A stretch of DNA of 64,000 bases from Cryptococcus deneoformans JEC21 (lineage: Eukaryota; Basidiomycota; Tremellomycetes; Tremellales; Cryptococcaceae). The notes under the pieces are model-generated. The model searched no databases. It saw nothing but the letters and a program-made list of their open reading frames with translations, and was not told the DNA's origin. Both the position numbers and the translations under genes were made by a program. The stretch lies in NCBI RefSeq assembly GCF_000091045.1, contig NC_006691.1, positions 380,121 through 444,120 of the forward strand. The letters are read 5' to 3'. Below, piece after piece: positions 1 through 11,732 of this stretch; the stretch's first letter is position 1, and the number at the start of each line of letters is the position of its first letter.

Positions 1-3000
1 TGCAGGTTCACAATGGTAGGGGCACCTCACAAGCACTAAACCGGAGATAGAGACGAAGACTTGGAGAAGTGACGACTTTGATGGGCTACACACAAATTAG
101 CCTGTGAACATCAAATGATCGACTTTGTTTGACTGTTTAACATACTTCCAAGACTCTGACTCGTCGCCTGACCAGGTGCCCAAAATCGACAAGCACACCT
201 TCCCTTCTTCGTACAGATTGGCTATACAAAGACTTCATTAACTACCCGTTTCCAAATATATTCAGTGTATACTTACGGTTGCACCTTCCATGACCGTTCG
301 TGTGTGAATGAAAATGGACGATCGGCGGTTCATTGGGGAACTTTGTAGGGTTGAGGTAGACGTCAAAAACAAAGGGCGCATCCGTGTAACTGCAAACGAC
401 AAAGCTCATCAGCAACAACCTGCGCTTGATAGCCTTGATAAACTGATAAACTTACGGTGTGCCCTCAGGTCCAATAATCAAGACCCTCATGAGATCTAAT
501 CTATCTTCATATGTTCTAACAAGGATGTTTTCTGCAACATAATCAGCTAAACACTCATGTCTTGTTCCAACACCTGACTCACCTGGCAAGGAGGATTGCA
601 AAGCCCGATGTTCCTTTTGTATTCTGGAGTGGTAACTCTTTGCCGCCGCACCAGAGCTTAGCTCATTGTAGAAGTGATGATCTCTCGGGGCTTGCTCAAG
701 CATTTCAAATCGTTCCCATTGTTCATCGTCTTCGTCTAGACTTTCTTTCGGCAATGGGGCTCGGGAAGTGCTAGGGATAGCGGTAGAAGGTCCAGCCCGG
801 GGCTCAGCTTTTTGAAGGGGTTGAGATGCCAAAGGTTTGACAGGGGGAAATGATTGTTGTTCCACAAGGGGGACTCCAGATTGCTCTTGCCTCCTACCGG
901 CAGCCTCTGCCTGTGCGATCGCTCGCTCCTCCTCTTCCTCTTCCATCTCATCCACCTCCATCACCTCCCCTTCAGTGTCAACATCGTGGATATCGTCTTC
1001 ACTCATCGTTTCCCAACTGTTCTCACTTTCCTCTGGCTGATGAGACTCCTTCAACCGCGACAACATAGCTTGCAAATCATGTACCTGCGCTCCATCAAAC
1101 ACGAAACCTCCATGCGCTCCCCTCAGCCCGTTCTGCCACTCGTCAAACTCGTCAAATTCATCCTCATCCATAGCCTCCCCTTCATTCATCTCCGGTCCCA
1201 GCTCATCGATCATGTCACTCCCAGGATCATTCAAAATTGCTAGATTCTTGATCCCCACCGTCTTCAAATCCCCGTTCGCGAGCTTGACGGTCACTTCTCC
1301 GTTAAGATGCAACTGTACGACTTCGCCCCACCAATCAACGCTCTGTTTGTCCCCCTCGGGAGGGTACCAGCCAAACTTCAAATCGCCGCTCACATATTCT
1401 TCGCCAAGCTTGACAAATTCGTGTCTTGCCCACATGTTCTTCACTGGGGTTTCGTGCTGACCGAATGAAGGGACTTCAGGGGGTACCGAGCCGTTGTCTC
1501 CACAAAGCAGGACCATTTGACCAATGCTCACACCATAGGCATTTGAACCAGAGCGGCCTCCGGGGTCAAGCTCCATGACAGGGACGAGTTCCTTCGTTTG
1601 GTCATCCATAAAGAGCAGTTCAGCTACTCGCTGGTAAGGGTCAAATTTTTGAACAACAGCGTGCCGTCGTTCGCCATTATCGCCTCTCCACATGACATGT
1701 TCACCTGGCCAAGTCTCGTAGCTGTTCAAATTACAATCAGCAATGAATCTATGATCTCGGTCGCCTGGAGCTTACTCGTCCACATTGTGGTAAGGAACAA
1801 AGTCAGTTGAGGGCTCCTCCGTCTCTCTTCCGGTTTGCCACCTAAGCACTAAAGTCGAACGGCTTGCTAAGATCCGCATTGTGTCAACCAGCACGGTGCC
1901 TTCAGCGTGGCGTGAGGGTTCCGCGCCGTATTCTATTGAATGTCAGTTTGGAAAATCGACGGCTATACATATCACTCACTTCTCCTGGCATCTTCGCTGA
2001 CGAAATCAACAGTTGATCCTATACTTGGTGGTTGAGAATGCGTGGTATCAAAAAAAGCAAGCTTCTTGAGATTTTCACCGTACCAGAATGGCTCCGGTTC
2101 TTTGAACTTTTCTTGCTCGGAGGGAGGCAGCTGAACAAATCGTTAGACAATCAGGCCCAAGAAACAATTTTTATGCGACTATAAAACATACCTTTTGGTT
2201 TATAGCATTCCAAATGACATAGACGACCACTGGATCAATCTTCAGGACACGATCAGTCTGAGGTTCGGCAAAATCTGGTAATGGCTTGGGCATGGCGGCC
2301 AGTTGCTCGAAAAGATTCTTCGGGAGAACTTCCTATTTACATCGATTTAGTATTTGCTTTTTGTGAGCTAGTAAAGGCATGCACATACTTCAACCCTCCT
2401 TCCGACTTCCAAAAGACCTCCCATTTCCGCAATACGGTAATATCGACCAAGCTTTGTCTCTACAAAGCCGTTTTCAAAGACCTGGGAGGAAGTCAACACA
2501 TGCTCACGCACAAGCTGCCATAGTTGGTAAACTGACTTCTTCAACTGTTCCAACCCAGTTGCCATAGACCACCCTATCCCTCGCATCTATTTCCAACGCA
2601 TTCGACACATCTTCATATTTGACCCATTGGTCAAGTTCTTCTCCGGTTAAGGCATGTTGTAACTTGATTTCAGTCTTGACATTTACCACCAAAGCGGATT
2701 CTTGCGAAGTCAAAGATCTCTTGACTATATCGCCTTTGAGAAATTCTCGCTGAAAAAGTCTGAGAGCAGACTCGGGGACAATGGCAAGTTGGCCAGTAGA
2801 TAAATGGCTATGTTAAGAGCACTTGGGTCAGCGTATTGCTAAACATACCAAATGACCCCAAACTAACCTGATTCCTACCTCACCTCGCTTTAATGGGCGA
2901 TCAAGAGGGTGGGCTTCTTGGCCTGGTGGCGGAGGAGGTATTATGCTACCATCTTCGTCTGACCAGCACCTCTGCAAAGCATGTTTAGCTCATTTTTTGA

Positions 3001-3212
3001 AGCCATTCGGGCCACAGCTCCACTTACAAGGACTTTAGCTTTGTATTGGCCCTCAGAGTCGAGTCCAACAACTATATCGTTCCCAAAGTACTAGAAAATC
3101 AACGCCGTTCAGCCGACCGTTGAGGTAATAGCAGAGCTGGTGAGCTACTGAATGGGCTCACCTGGGGAGTATAATCGTCCGGGAGACCTGGGAGAGAGGG
3201 GGGAAGGGGCAT
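1..3212 (-). CDS. UBE2O-like large ubiquitin-conjugating enzyme (3' end cut by window)
   Basis: Predicted E2/E3-hybrid ubiquitin-conjugating enzyme of the UBE2O type. The start chosen is the ATG at 3210-3212 ([17 protein letters not shown], then [15 protein letters not shown] after splicing). The large exon 456-1721 has SH3-like 'conserved region' sequence ([30 protein letters not shown]), then an acidic stretch rich in E/D and the beginning of the UBC fold ([23 protein letters not shown]). Exons 277-389, 146-221 and 1-85 continue it: [17 protein letters not shown], then [11 protein letters not shown] with the catalytic Cys codon at 193-195, then [16 protein letters not shown]. The remaining UBC helices lie outside the window. 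Family knowledge: UBE2O multi-monoubiquitinates basic substrates such as orphan ribosomal proteins. The middle exons (1722-3100) are visible in pieces but were not all joined. The family call is secure. Confidence 0.9.
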
Positions 3213-3892
3213 GATTGGTGGAATGCGGATGACTAGCTGCTGAAATCGAAATGCGTGGGTTATAGTCACGAAGATAGAGATGAATGATCCAGCGCAAATC
3301 CAGCAGAAAAGAGAAAGATTATTGTTCGGCGTCACTTCAGGCACGACCTCCCAGCGCGCTCCGCGTAATAGGGATCAGGGATCATCATGGAAAAAGGTGG
3401 ATATGTCTGTAGAAGGGACAGATGGAAGCATGGAGATCACAGCACACTCATATACATAAGCAAGCAATGTGTGTCATTTACAGTTGCCATTTCACACACA
3501 GCGGTGTAGAAATCTAACATACACCGGACTGGTTTGGCATACCGAGTTGCAGACTCTCTATTTCCTTGGCGAGTCACATTTGGACCAGAGAGGTTTTCAT
3601 TGGAAACTTGAACACTATTGTAACATTGCATATTCTGGAGCGATACTAAATTTCAATCAATTAACCGTCTCCGAAAGGATGAAACAATATTGGGAAATGA
3701 ATACAGAGAGATGTCAGCTATATCGGTATGAGATCAATTACATCTCGTCAAGAAAGAATACAGTCTGAGAAGCTGCATAAACTGAATGATTCGCTTATCA
3801 CTTGGGTGAATATCACTTTCCATAGATACAGAAAACAGCCATGAGAGACTGAATGAGAAAGTAATGGAAGGGTTCCGGCTTGAAAGTCGACG
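3213..3892. other. Intergenic: upstream region of UBE2O-like gene
   Basis: The interval lies between the start of the UBE2O-like gene and the stop of the FAM32A-like gene, both on the minus strand. Open frames here (up to about 99 codons) have no recognisable domain and no splice partner. It probably holds the promoter and 5' UTR of the first gene and the 3' UTR of the second. I see no RNA gene. Confidence 0.5.
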
Positions 3893-4507
3893 TTACCCGG
3901 GACCGATCTATGGGAGCACTTGTTAGTTATATCATTGGAAGTCTCTTCACCAATGTTAAGACCTACACGAGGCATGTCGTGATGCTCGCTATAGCAAGGG
4001 ATCAGCACCAGATTACACAATGGTATAAAGCTCGTATCACTAACCTAAGAGAATCCAGCTTGGCATTAAACTCTTGCACCCTCTCTTTGTGCGTCTTCTT
4101 CGCGGTATGTTTCGCCCTTTCCTCTCGCTGCGAATATCAGCTCCATCCTATCTCTTCAGATAGGCAGAGTCAAAATGACACCCACTCTTCTCTTCTGAGT
4201 CTCCAAGAATCTCCTCTCCGCTTCCGTCATCTTCGGTCCATCTTCTCTCCTCTCAGGAGCAGGAGACGTGGACCCAACTTCTGCGCTCACTTCCCTCTCT
4301 CGGGACTTATCCTTCATCTCCTTGTCCTTCTGCTTGATTTCATTGTCGACTTTGGCGCGGTCAGAAGAAGAGTGAGATTTCTTCTTCTTCTTCCTGTTCG
4401 TAAGTAGTTAATATACGACAACCTGACGTTTCAGATGAATCCACCTACTTGTCGCCGCCGCCCTTGAACTTGAGGGACCCGCCTGGGACAAAGGCGTAGT
4501 CACTCAT
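3893..4507 (-). CDS. FAM32A-like nuclear protein
   Basis: Small basic protein of the FAM32A family, whose human member is a late spliceosome-associated factor that helps 3' splice-site use. Exon 1 (4449-4507) gives MSDYAFVPGGSLKFKGGGD. A lysine run and a charged region (DNEIKQKDKEMKDKSRERE) follow, then TEAERRFLETQKRR. After the next intron comes the family hallmark AKKTHKERVQEFNAKLDSLS, then EHHDMPR. The last exon is tiny: a GTAGGT donor directly after the MPR codons and a CATAG acceptor give IGPG and the stop at 3893-3895, which matches the usual end of fungal members. Reading straight through the donor would instead add a long unrelated tail, so the spliced end is preferred. Four exons; it sits between the UBE2O-like gene and TIM8. 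Confidence 0.88.
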
Positions 4508-4774
4508 GTTTATAGGTTGGACATTGACTGAATACCTGTGGAAATGGTGGAACGGCAATTGTATGTTCTTTATGGAATCCCAGTCTCCGTCTCGGCGAAG
4601 AGGCGGCGGTTCGTCATGCGCAAATATTTCCACGTCATTCCTCTGCCATTTCCGTTGGAGAAGCTGAGATTTCTTGCCTTCGCTGTTGGTCGTTCAGCTT
4701 CTTCAACTTTGCAAGTATATCTATTCCTTTCCAAACTTCAAAACTACGTCTACACCTACGAAAACATCTCAGAC

Positions 4775-5344
4775 ATGTCCGCCCCTACTTCCATCCCTGC
4801 CCTCGACGAGGCCTCCAAGGTTCGCCCATTTTTTAAGAAAACTTAGATCGGGAACAATCACTGATCGACTCGTCATTTTGCAGAAGGAACTCGAATCTTT
4901 CCTCGAGCAAGAGTATGTCTTTTTCAGCATCAGATATATGAGAAATCCATGATCGATACTTACCTTGCATAATAGGCAGGCCAAGGCTAAGCTCCAAGCT
5001 TCCATCCACGAGCTCACCAACACCTGTAAGTCCATCGTACAAGCAAATCGATCTTCGCTTTACTGACTGTTCATTTTCAGGCTGGAACACGTATGTTGAC
5101 CCTCAATATCTTCAGGCTAGGAAACAATAGGAAAAGACTAATTTATCAATGCACAGCTGTATCACCGGTGGTATTAGCTCCAAGTTTTCAAAGTATGTAA
5201 CGGTTCCACGACTTTGTGATATTTTCTGACATGGTTTCCCTGTCTAGATCCGAAGCCCAATGCCTCGAAAACTGTGTGGACCGATTCCTCGATTCATCGC
5301 TCTACATTGTCCGACAGATCGAAGCTCAAAAACAGCAAATTTAA
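4775..5344 (+). CDS. TIM8: Mitochondrial intermembrane-space small Tim chaperone Tim8
   Basis: Small Tim family zinc-finger-like chaperone that partners Tim13 to carry hydrophobic precursors such as Tim23 across the intermembrane space. Splicing gives about 88 residues, the normal Tim8 length (start MSAPTSIPALDEASK). The twin CX3C motifs are clear: CWNTC, then 15 residues, then CLENC, followed by VDRFLDSSLYIVRQIE and a short Gln/Lys-rich tail before TAA at 5342-5344. Exons: 4775-4819, 4884-4912, one from about 4977, a 10-nt micro-exon 5081-5090, then two more. The micro-exon carries the first Cys of the first CX3C pair, so skipping it would destroy the fold. Oxidative folding by Mia40 is family knowledge. 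Confidence 0.95.
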
Positions 5345-5691
5345 ATTGTTGAAAGTTGAATCTTGACACTGTAATGGGGATGTGGCAACGGAGAGAAGAA
5401 AAAGGCATAGAATCCAGCTCGACTGCATGTATCACAATAACACATCTCCTTATTCTATCTTCATTCTTTCAGCAGACTCTCTTTCCGGAGGCGAAACGAA
5501 ATCGGCCAATGACCTGGTTGACAGAACAGGACGAAATGCTCATCCCTTCCTCAACCTGATGACGATAATGAAGCAAATGCATGATAGAAAGCATGAGATA
5601 TATCGCAAAACACCAGCAACGCAAGAATGCAAGATGACAATTGACAGATGAAGATTGCTAAAACAGTGACACCGTTCGATCCCTGGACAGC
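5345..5691. other. Intergenic, convergent 3' regions
   Basis: Convergent gap between the TIM8 stop and the stop of the eIF4E-family gene. Short overlapping open frames have no domain signal. It presumably carries both 3' UTRs and poly(A) sites. Nothing else seen. Confidence 0.5.
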
Positions 5692-7700
5692 CTACACGCC
5701 GGTCACACCTTCCTGCGAACCATAATTCTCCTGTCTTACCAAATCTAACGGTCCCGTGAGAGGGTTCCCATGACTCAATCCCCTCTTCATCCCTGTTGCA
5801 TTATTTCCGGACCCATGATCGCCCTTGATAACAGCAGGTGAGTGCGGTGGGAGTGGTAATGGGTGAGTTAGATTGACGCCTGACGATGAGTGTGTCCGGG
5901 CCTGACCCATGCCGCCAAGTGATCCTGGTGGACCTTGGAAGGCGGATGACATGGATCGTGAAGGCGTAGATGGTGCACGGTTGGCATAAGAGATGTGGAT
6001 AAACTTGTTGGGTGGCGGCCGGGAGTCATTTGTGTTGTACTTTTATTCCCATCAGAGCTGACTTTTTGATGCCCATATTTTATGACTCACTTGGTACTCC
6101 ATAGACATGCTATCGGCATCTCTCCCCTCTAAAGCCATAACCTCCACGATCCTCTTCCCTAACTGATTTAGACCCTCCACATCATCTTTACCCCTTGTCC
6201 ATACTTGGAGCCTATCGACCTTAGGTCGCGTACTGCCCACGATTCCACACACTTGATTTTCCGGATCAAGGATCTCACCAACGAGCGCCATCGTCAAGTT
6301 TGCCCAGGCAATATCGAGGGTTCCAGGTGATGAACGGAAAAGAATAACCCATTTACCACCGTTGGCGTTGGCTGGATCTTCCCACATGGGCCGGATACCG
6401 CTCTTGAAGAGATGGTAGTTGGATGACGGGGTGAGTTGACTTGGGAGACGGACATTGTTAAAATGCCGTGCAAAGCCTTCAACCTGTTCACAACTCAGTC
6501 ACTGCGTTGAGGGAAGCCTGCCGGCAGACTTACAGTGTCAAATTTGCCGATAGTCAAGAGTGTCATCTCGTAATCGGCAAGAATCTTATCCCCTTGTTTG
6601 GAAGCAATCAAGGACGGATCAGGCTTGTATGTTTTGGAATCGTAGTATAATGTCCTGCTATGATGTCAGTATTCCAAGGTCGATGAATCACTGGATAAGC
6701 TTACCAAGAGTGCTGTAAGGGATGCTCCTTCTTCCCACCTTTGGCTGAGCTAATAGATATTCTCTCACCAGTGCTCTCAACAGAAGTTTTGCTCTTCTCT
6801 TTCTCCGTTACTCTCTCGTTGGGCAAATCCAACCTGTGCTGATCCTCTCCCTTACTGACATTAACCTTTTTCTTAATCTCATCCAGAGATGGGATCTCTC
6901 GATGGTGCTCTGCATGCACCTCGTGACTGGCCGAACGCGACATACTGGTGCTAGCTTCCGGACCAGACTCTGGACGGAAGTCGCCCAAACCACCTGGAAC
7001 AAATTTAGCCAACTGTTGAGCAGGTGTTGGAGAATGGGCAGAAGTAGGAGAGTGACCCTGGCCCTGGACAGATCCAAGGTTAGGTGCAATTGCAGGCGAA
7101 CTGGTGACAGGCGCCAAGCCGCCCGTGGCGGAACCACTGGATCCAGCAGAAAGTGATCTCATCATAGCGCTTGCGGGTAACTTCAATCTCCCTGTTGAAG
7201 TGGGTGTCATGACAATTGACGTGTGGGAAGCGGCAGATGAGCTTTGGAGAGGAACTGGGTTTGTGGAGATGCGAAGGGGATTGGAACTTGAGGAACCTGG
7301 CGACTGCTCATGCAGATTAGGTTGCTGAGACGGAGGAGTTGGTGGTGTGTAGTGAAGGTGTTCAGATAATTGTTTAAGAGAAGGAAGGCGGGTCATCCGT
7401 GGCCTGCGGATAAATCTACCATCAGCTATCGACTAATCGGATATATGTGCGTCCACGAGCGGATATATAAAACATGTAACAGCCGCTGGAGTGCAGCCGG
7501 AGGATATAAGGTGTGACATACGGTACTGGTTTATCTTCCTGTCCTTTATTGGTCTTGACGGGTACGGGAGGGGGAAGCATAAGACCCTTCTTTTCCTTCT
7601 CGTCACCTGAACTACTGTGGGAGTTTGCGGAAAGAGGTCGAGGAGAGGTAGGTCTTGAAGAGGATCCCATGATGAGCTGCGTGGGTGTTTGGTCTCCCAT
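5692..7700 (-). CDS. eIF4E-family cap-binding protein with long disordered flanks
   Basis: Translation initiation factor 4E family member. The start is ATG 7698-7700 (MGDQTPTQLIMGSSSRP). A Ser/Pro/Thr-rich N-terminal region of more than 200 residues precedes the 4E core, which opens HPLQHSWTLYYDSKTYKPD and continues with FDTVEGFARHFNNVRLPSQL, GIRPMWEDPANANGGKW (the Trp-Glu cap-binding pair) and NQVCGIVGSTRPKVDRLQVW. A further tail of about 100 residues rich in Pro/Gly/Ser ends at the TAG 5692-5694. Canonical eIF4E is only about 200-220 residues. At the Trp46 position of the usual N-terminal motif this protein has Tyr, which suggests a divergent class (4EHP/class II-like) rather than the main initiation factor. 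At least four introns. A regulatory or repressive cap-binding role is inference; cap-binding fold is secure. Confidence 0.88.
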
Positions 7701-8890
7701 TATCGAAGACTTGAATCAAGCAGCTGTTTGATATGAGCTCCCGAGCTGTGTATAGATGTACTGCAATTCGGATAGGTTGCAACTGGCTACCGCGAACATG
7801 AAGTCAGACATAGATGACGACGAGAGAATTGTCGCAGACATACCGATCATCCAGTTGTTGATCACCTTGTTCAGAGACAAGCTAGATTGGCTCGTAAAAT
7901 GGCCCGTTCAAGTATGCTTTGTGCAGCAACCAACTATAATTAGCACATCGCTCAGATGCAAAATTCGTAACAATACAGTTCGGCAGCGGAAACCAAAACA
8001 ACCCACCGCGCACCTTTGCTCCACTGTGTTAGACTGGAAAGGGGTTCGGCACGATTGATGCACTCCTTTGAGACTTCCCGTTGTGCGTAGTGATAGCCGA
8101 TGTATGTGCGAGACGTTCAGAAGTCTGATAGAAAGCATGTATGCATACAGTGTTATGTCTATACCTGGGAGATCTTTCTGCTCCTTCGCTGGAGATTCTC
8201 AGGTTCCGAGTACTTACTTTGCACTCGCTGTAATTAGACGAGGCCCAGTCTGGACTTGCCTCCTCATACAATATATATATCTTCAATTTTCACTGGCATC
8301 CGGCCAACCACTAAAAGCCGTACAAAAGCCGTACGGGGCTCCATACATAGACCATCCCTCCGCACTCCCCAGAAATGAGAAATAATATGCATGCATTGAA
8401 AAGAAAAAGGACACGTTTGCAGACAATTAATTGGTACACGCAGCAGCGACAAACCATCATGCGTGGGGGGGCATTGGCGCCAAGTAAAAGAGATCTCTTG
8501 ACGCGACGCGTTTAAATTATCTGATCCCGAAAGCGGCGGACAACTCGAGAACAGTTACAGGAGAAAAATGGGTTCTTCAGCCGGATATAGACGTCGAGGA
8601 ACGCGAATTATTATCTACTTCTTTTTTCTCTCTTGGCCCACCTGTAAAAACTTACACATGTTCCGTATATCACATCATGTTTTCGATTTGGGATGAGATT
8701 AAAAAGGGAAATACCGCAAGATACAATGGTTAACCGCGGTAAACCGTCGCGCTGTAGGGCACATGTCGCATAGGTTACAAAGAGGCTTTTACGTTTTGTA
8801 TTTTGTATAGATATAAAAAGCCACCGGGGATCATTTAATTGCCGGAAAACTCGCAAACTCCTTATGCTCCTTCGCTACCGTAAGCAGTGA
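7701..8890. other. Intergenic: promoter of eIF4E-like gene and 3' side of P450
   Basis: About 1.2 kb without a supportable gene. Several open frames of 60-105 codons occur on both strands, but none shows a domain, compatible splice sites with a partner exon, or protein-like composition. Near 8,500-8,850 the sequence is mixed AT- and GC-rich with no obvious repeat. Confidence 0.5.
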
Positions 8891-11008
8891 TTACATCAAT
8901 AGAGGCTTCACCATGAGAGGCATTTGCAGTCCTGCACTCTCTTCACCCTTGATTCTCGGTCTCATGACCACCCTTACCGCACCCAGTCAGCGGCCAAAAC
9001 AGGCGTATATATAACAGGGTAAACTCACGAGGCCTTCTTCTCCACTTCGGGCTTGGATTTCAACTCTTGAAATTCAAAACTTCTTATCAAGACGAACAAA
9101 ATTGTAGAGATTTCTGCCAAGGCCAGTTTGTACCCGATACAATTCCTCGCGCCTCCCAGAAAACTCAACATGTTACCCCAAACACCTGGCACATGCATGT
9201 TGGCCCCACCAAAGGAATCGGATGAAGTTTTAAGATGGCGATCTGGGTTGAAGACGCGGGCGTCGGGACCCCAGATAGCAGGAGAAGTGTTCACTGTTAT
9301 AATAGCTATTCATTTGCTGTCAGTCGTGCATTACAAAAGATAATCAAAGAAAAACGTACGAATGAATACCATAGTGCCTTTGTTGATTTTTACACTGTCG
9401 ATCTGTTTTCCGTCGCGACCTATTACTGGCATGCTTAGAGGAATGACCGTGTCTTCTTTGGCTTCTCTCATGGTACCAGGGGCAGGGGCGTGCAAGCGGA
9501 GGGCCTCTCGGATGACAGCGTCCATGTAGGGCAGATTATTGAGAGTTTCACTAGAGGCGAGGCGGGTCAGCCATGATCCTCCTATTCGATGTGAGTAGAC
9601 ATACAGAGATGGACGATCGTCTGGAACAGCGAGGACTTCTTCCCTAAGGCGCGTCTGACACTCGGGATGCTGAGTGAGACTGTACAGAATCCAGGTAAGA
9701 GCAGTCGAAGACGTTTCGTTACCGGCAAGCATAAAAGTCGTGATTTGATCTAAGACTTCTTCGTCAGAGAGCTTTTGCTCCGGCTTAACATCGGAGGCCA
9801 TGTTTGCTTTGACTGCTTGGACGTCAGATTGTGAGGTATGTGAAGGGCTATTGAAGACTGACTAAGGATAGAAAGGAGATCATCGCCAATATCCTCTCGC
9901 TTTTCCAAACCCTCGGAATGGGCAGACATGACCTCGCGCTTCTTGTCCTCGACGATTTTCTGCAGATGCGTCAGTCTCATTTCAAAGGATTTTGATGTTG
10001 CTTACTTTGCTGATTCGAAGAGTAACCGCCTTCCTGGCAGCTATCTCAGTCGCTCGCTTGTTGGGCTGTATACGATCAATTTCACACTTGTCAAACACGA
10101 CGACGTTCGCGACTCACAAGCTTGTTAACAAGAGGAATAGCTCCCCTCAGAAAGTCCCAGAAGTTGGCATCCATACCGGCCTGAAACATCTTGGAGTATG
10201 CCTCTGACAGCTCGTTGCGGGGTTCGGACAGGGCCTTGAAGTCGTAGCTGAACCCCACGATACCGATCACATCCAAAGTGGTCTTTCCGAGGTATTTCAT
10301 CACGTCAATCTTCTTTCCTCCTTCGACCTCATCTTCCTCTTTACAAGGAGTAGGACTGGCCTGCTCGGTCTCATCACCCTCAATGATACCAAGTAACTTT
10401 GCTTTGAGCTCATAAGCCTTGTCGTAGAAGACAGGAATCATACCCCTGACGGCAGCGGGACTAAAGGATGGGTTGAGTGCTTTGCGTTGTTTTTTGTGTG
10501 TGTGACCTTCGGCGGTAAGAAGTCCATTGCCAAGAAGATCAGAAAGCGCTTTTCGAACTCGAGATGGTTTCGGGAAGAGGTCGGCATGGGAGAGAATATA
10601 GTTTAAAGCGGTTGGATCAATGGTGAGGAAACGTTGGGCACCGAGGGCAACACGATATCGAACGGTGGGCCCGTATTCGTCTGTCCACATGCTATGGGGA
10701 ACGCTAGGGGGAGACTTGATGAGAGTGGGGACGACACCCCAGAACCAACTATCCGAAGGTGGACCTTTGAGACACGTCAGCGCAAAGACAGCTGATGACT
10801 GCAGAAATAGGGGCGACCCACCAGGGAGATTACGGAAATACAACTTGGCATATTGGAAAGGCCACAGCCACAGATAAACGGAGAAAAGGAGGATCGCAAT
10901 GCCGCCAAAAGAATAGAGGACAATACAGGCCACCGGCGATGATCGAATACAGTTGGGGAAGAGCTGAGACGCCTCGTGATGCAGCACTTTGAGTAGTTCC
11001 ATCGTCAT
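8891..11008 (-). CDS. Microsomal cytochrome P450 monooxygenase
   Basis: Heme-thiolate monooxygenase. The N-terminus (MTMELLKVLHHEASQLFPN) is followed by one membrane anchor (ACIVLYSFGGIAILLFSVYL) and a WFWGVVPTLIKSPPSVPHSM segment. Key motifs in order: I-helix AGNETSSTALTW, K-helix EALRLHAP (ExxR), PERF-like FNPDRHL, and heme loop FLGGARNCIGYKLALAE with the Cys ligand. The last exon (8891-8972) follows a GTGAGT intron and reads VVMRPRIKGEESAGLQ to TAA 8891-8893; reading through the donor would stop sooner and lose it. A 54-nt intron before LETLNNLPYMDAV has no in-frame stop and a length divisible by three. The P450 family number cannot be assigned by eye; it does not look like Erg11 or Erg5. 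Substrate unknown. Confidence 0.93.
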
Positions 11009-11732
11009 ATTTGGGGATGTTGGAGAAAGTCAAGAATGCAAGACTCAATGGGCCATTAAGTACGAAAATGGCTTTGGATCTATCTATACATATGGAGGCA
11101 GATTGGGAATGAGAGTCAAGTGCGTGCGCATGGAATCATCTACTGGGGCTTCGTCATACTTGATTGTTGTGGCCGAGTGCCGAAGATGGAAAACCAGCAG
11201 CAAGATAAGCAGCAGTGGAAGCGACCGACGAGCGGGCAACGGTGACCAGTGGCCGAAGTGCCTGATCATACGGACGGCAGTCGCTTGATATGCCTCGATG
11301 GGGATTGGCGCGCATGATGTGTTGTCGGGATTGACTTTGGCATATACCGAAGTATGAAGCATGAGCAAAGAAACAGGAAAATGACCACAACCGAGCGTCT
11401 AGGGCCATTTACTGCCCGTCGGCCAGCCCTGCGGTGTCCCAAGAGAAATCAAAAAGAGCCTTATCTGCTGTACAGTACTCGTACTCGACGCATGACTGAA
11501 ACACTCGGCATGCAGGTCGCAGCATAAAGAGGCCACTGCCCGAGGGCGAGAAAAGAGTGGCCATTTCCCGCCCCTGCCACGCCTAACTTCCCCCACAGTA
11601 TACCCAAGTCCTGGCGCCTATCACGACGCGTAAAGTCTGAGTGCACGCGCCGCGTTCTGGACCGATCGACGGAGGATCTTTTGGTTCCCTCAGTCACTTC
11701 CTCTATAGACTTGCACTTTCCACCCCTTAACA
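11009..11732. other. Divergent intergenic promoter region
   Basis: Gap between the P450 start (minus strand) and the start of the unrecognised gene at 11733 (plus strand). It should contain both promoters. Several open frames of 60-140 codons cross it on the minus strand but show no domain and poor splice context. No repeat or RNA gene seen. Confidence 0.5.

Noticed and set aside
3099..3344. Earlier start for the UBE2O-like gene (MPEVTPNNNLSLFC)
   Set aside because: The hydrophobic extension is not family-like; the ATG at 3212 directly precedes a good first exon.
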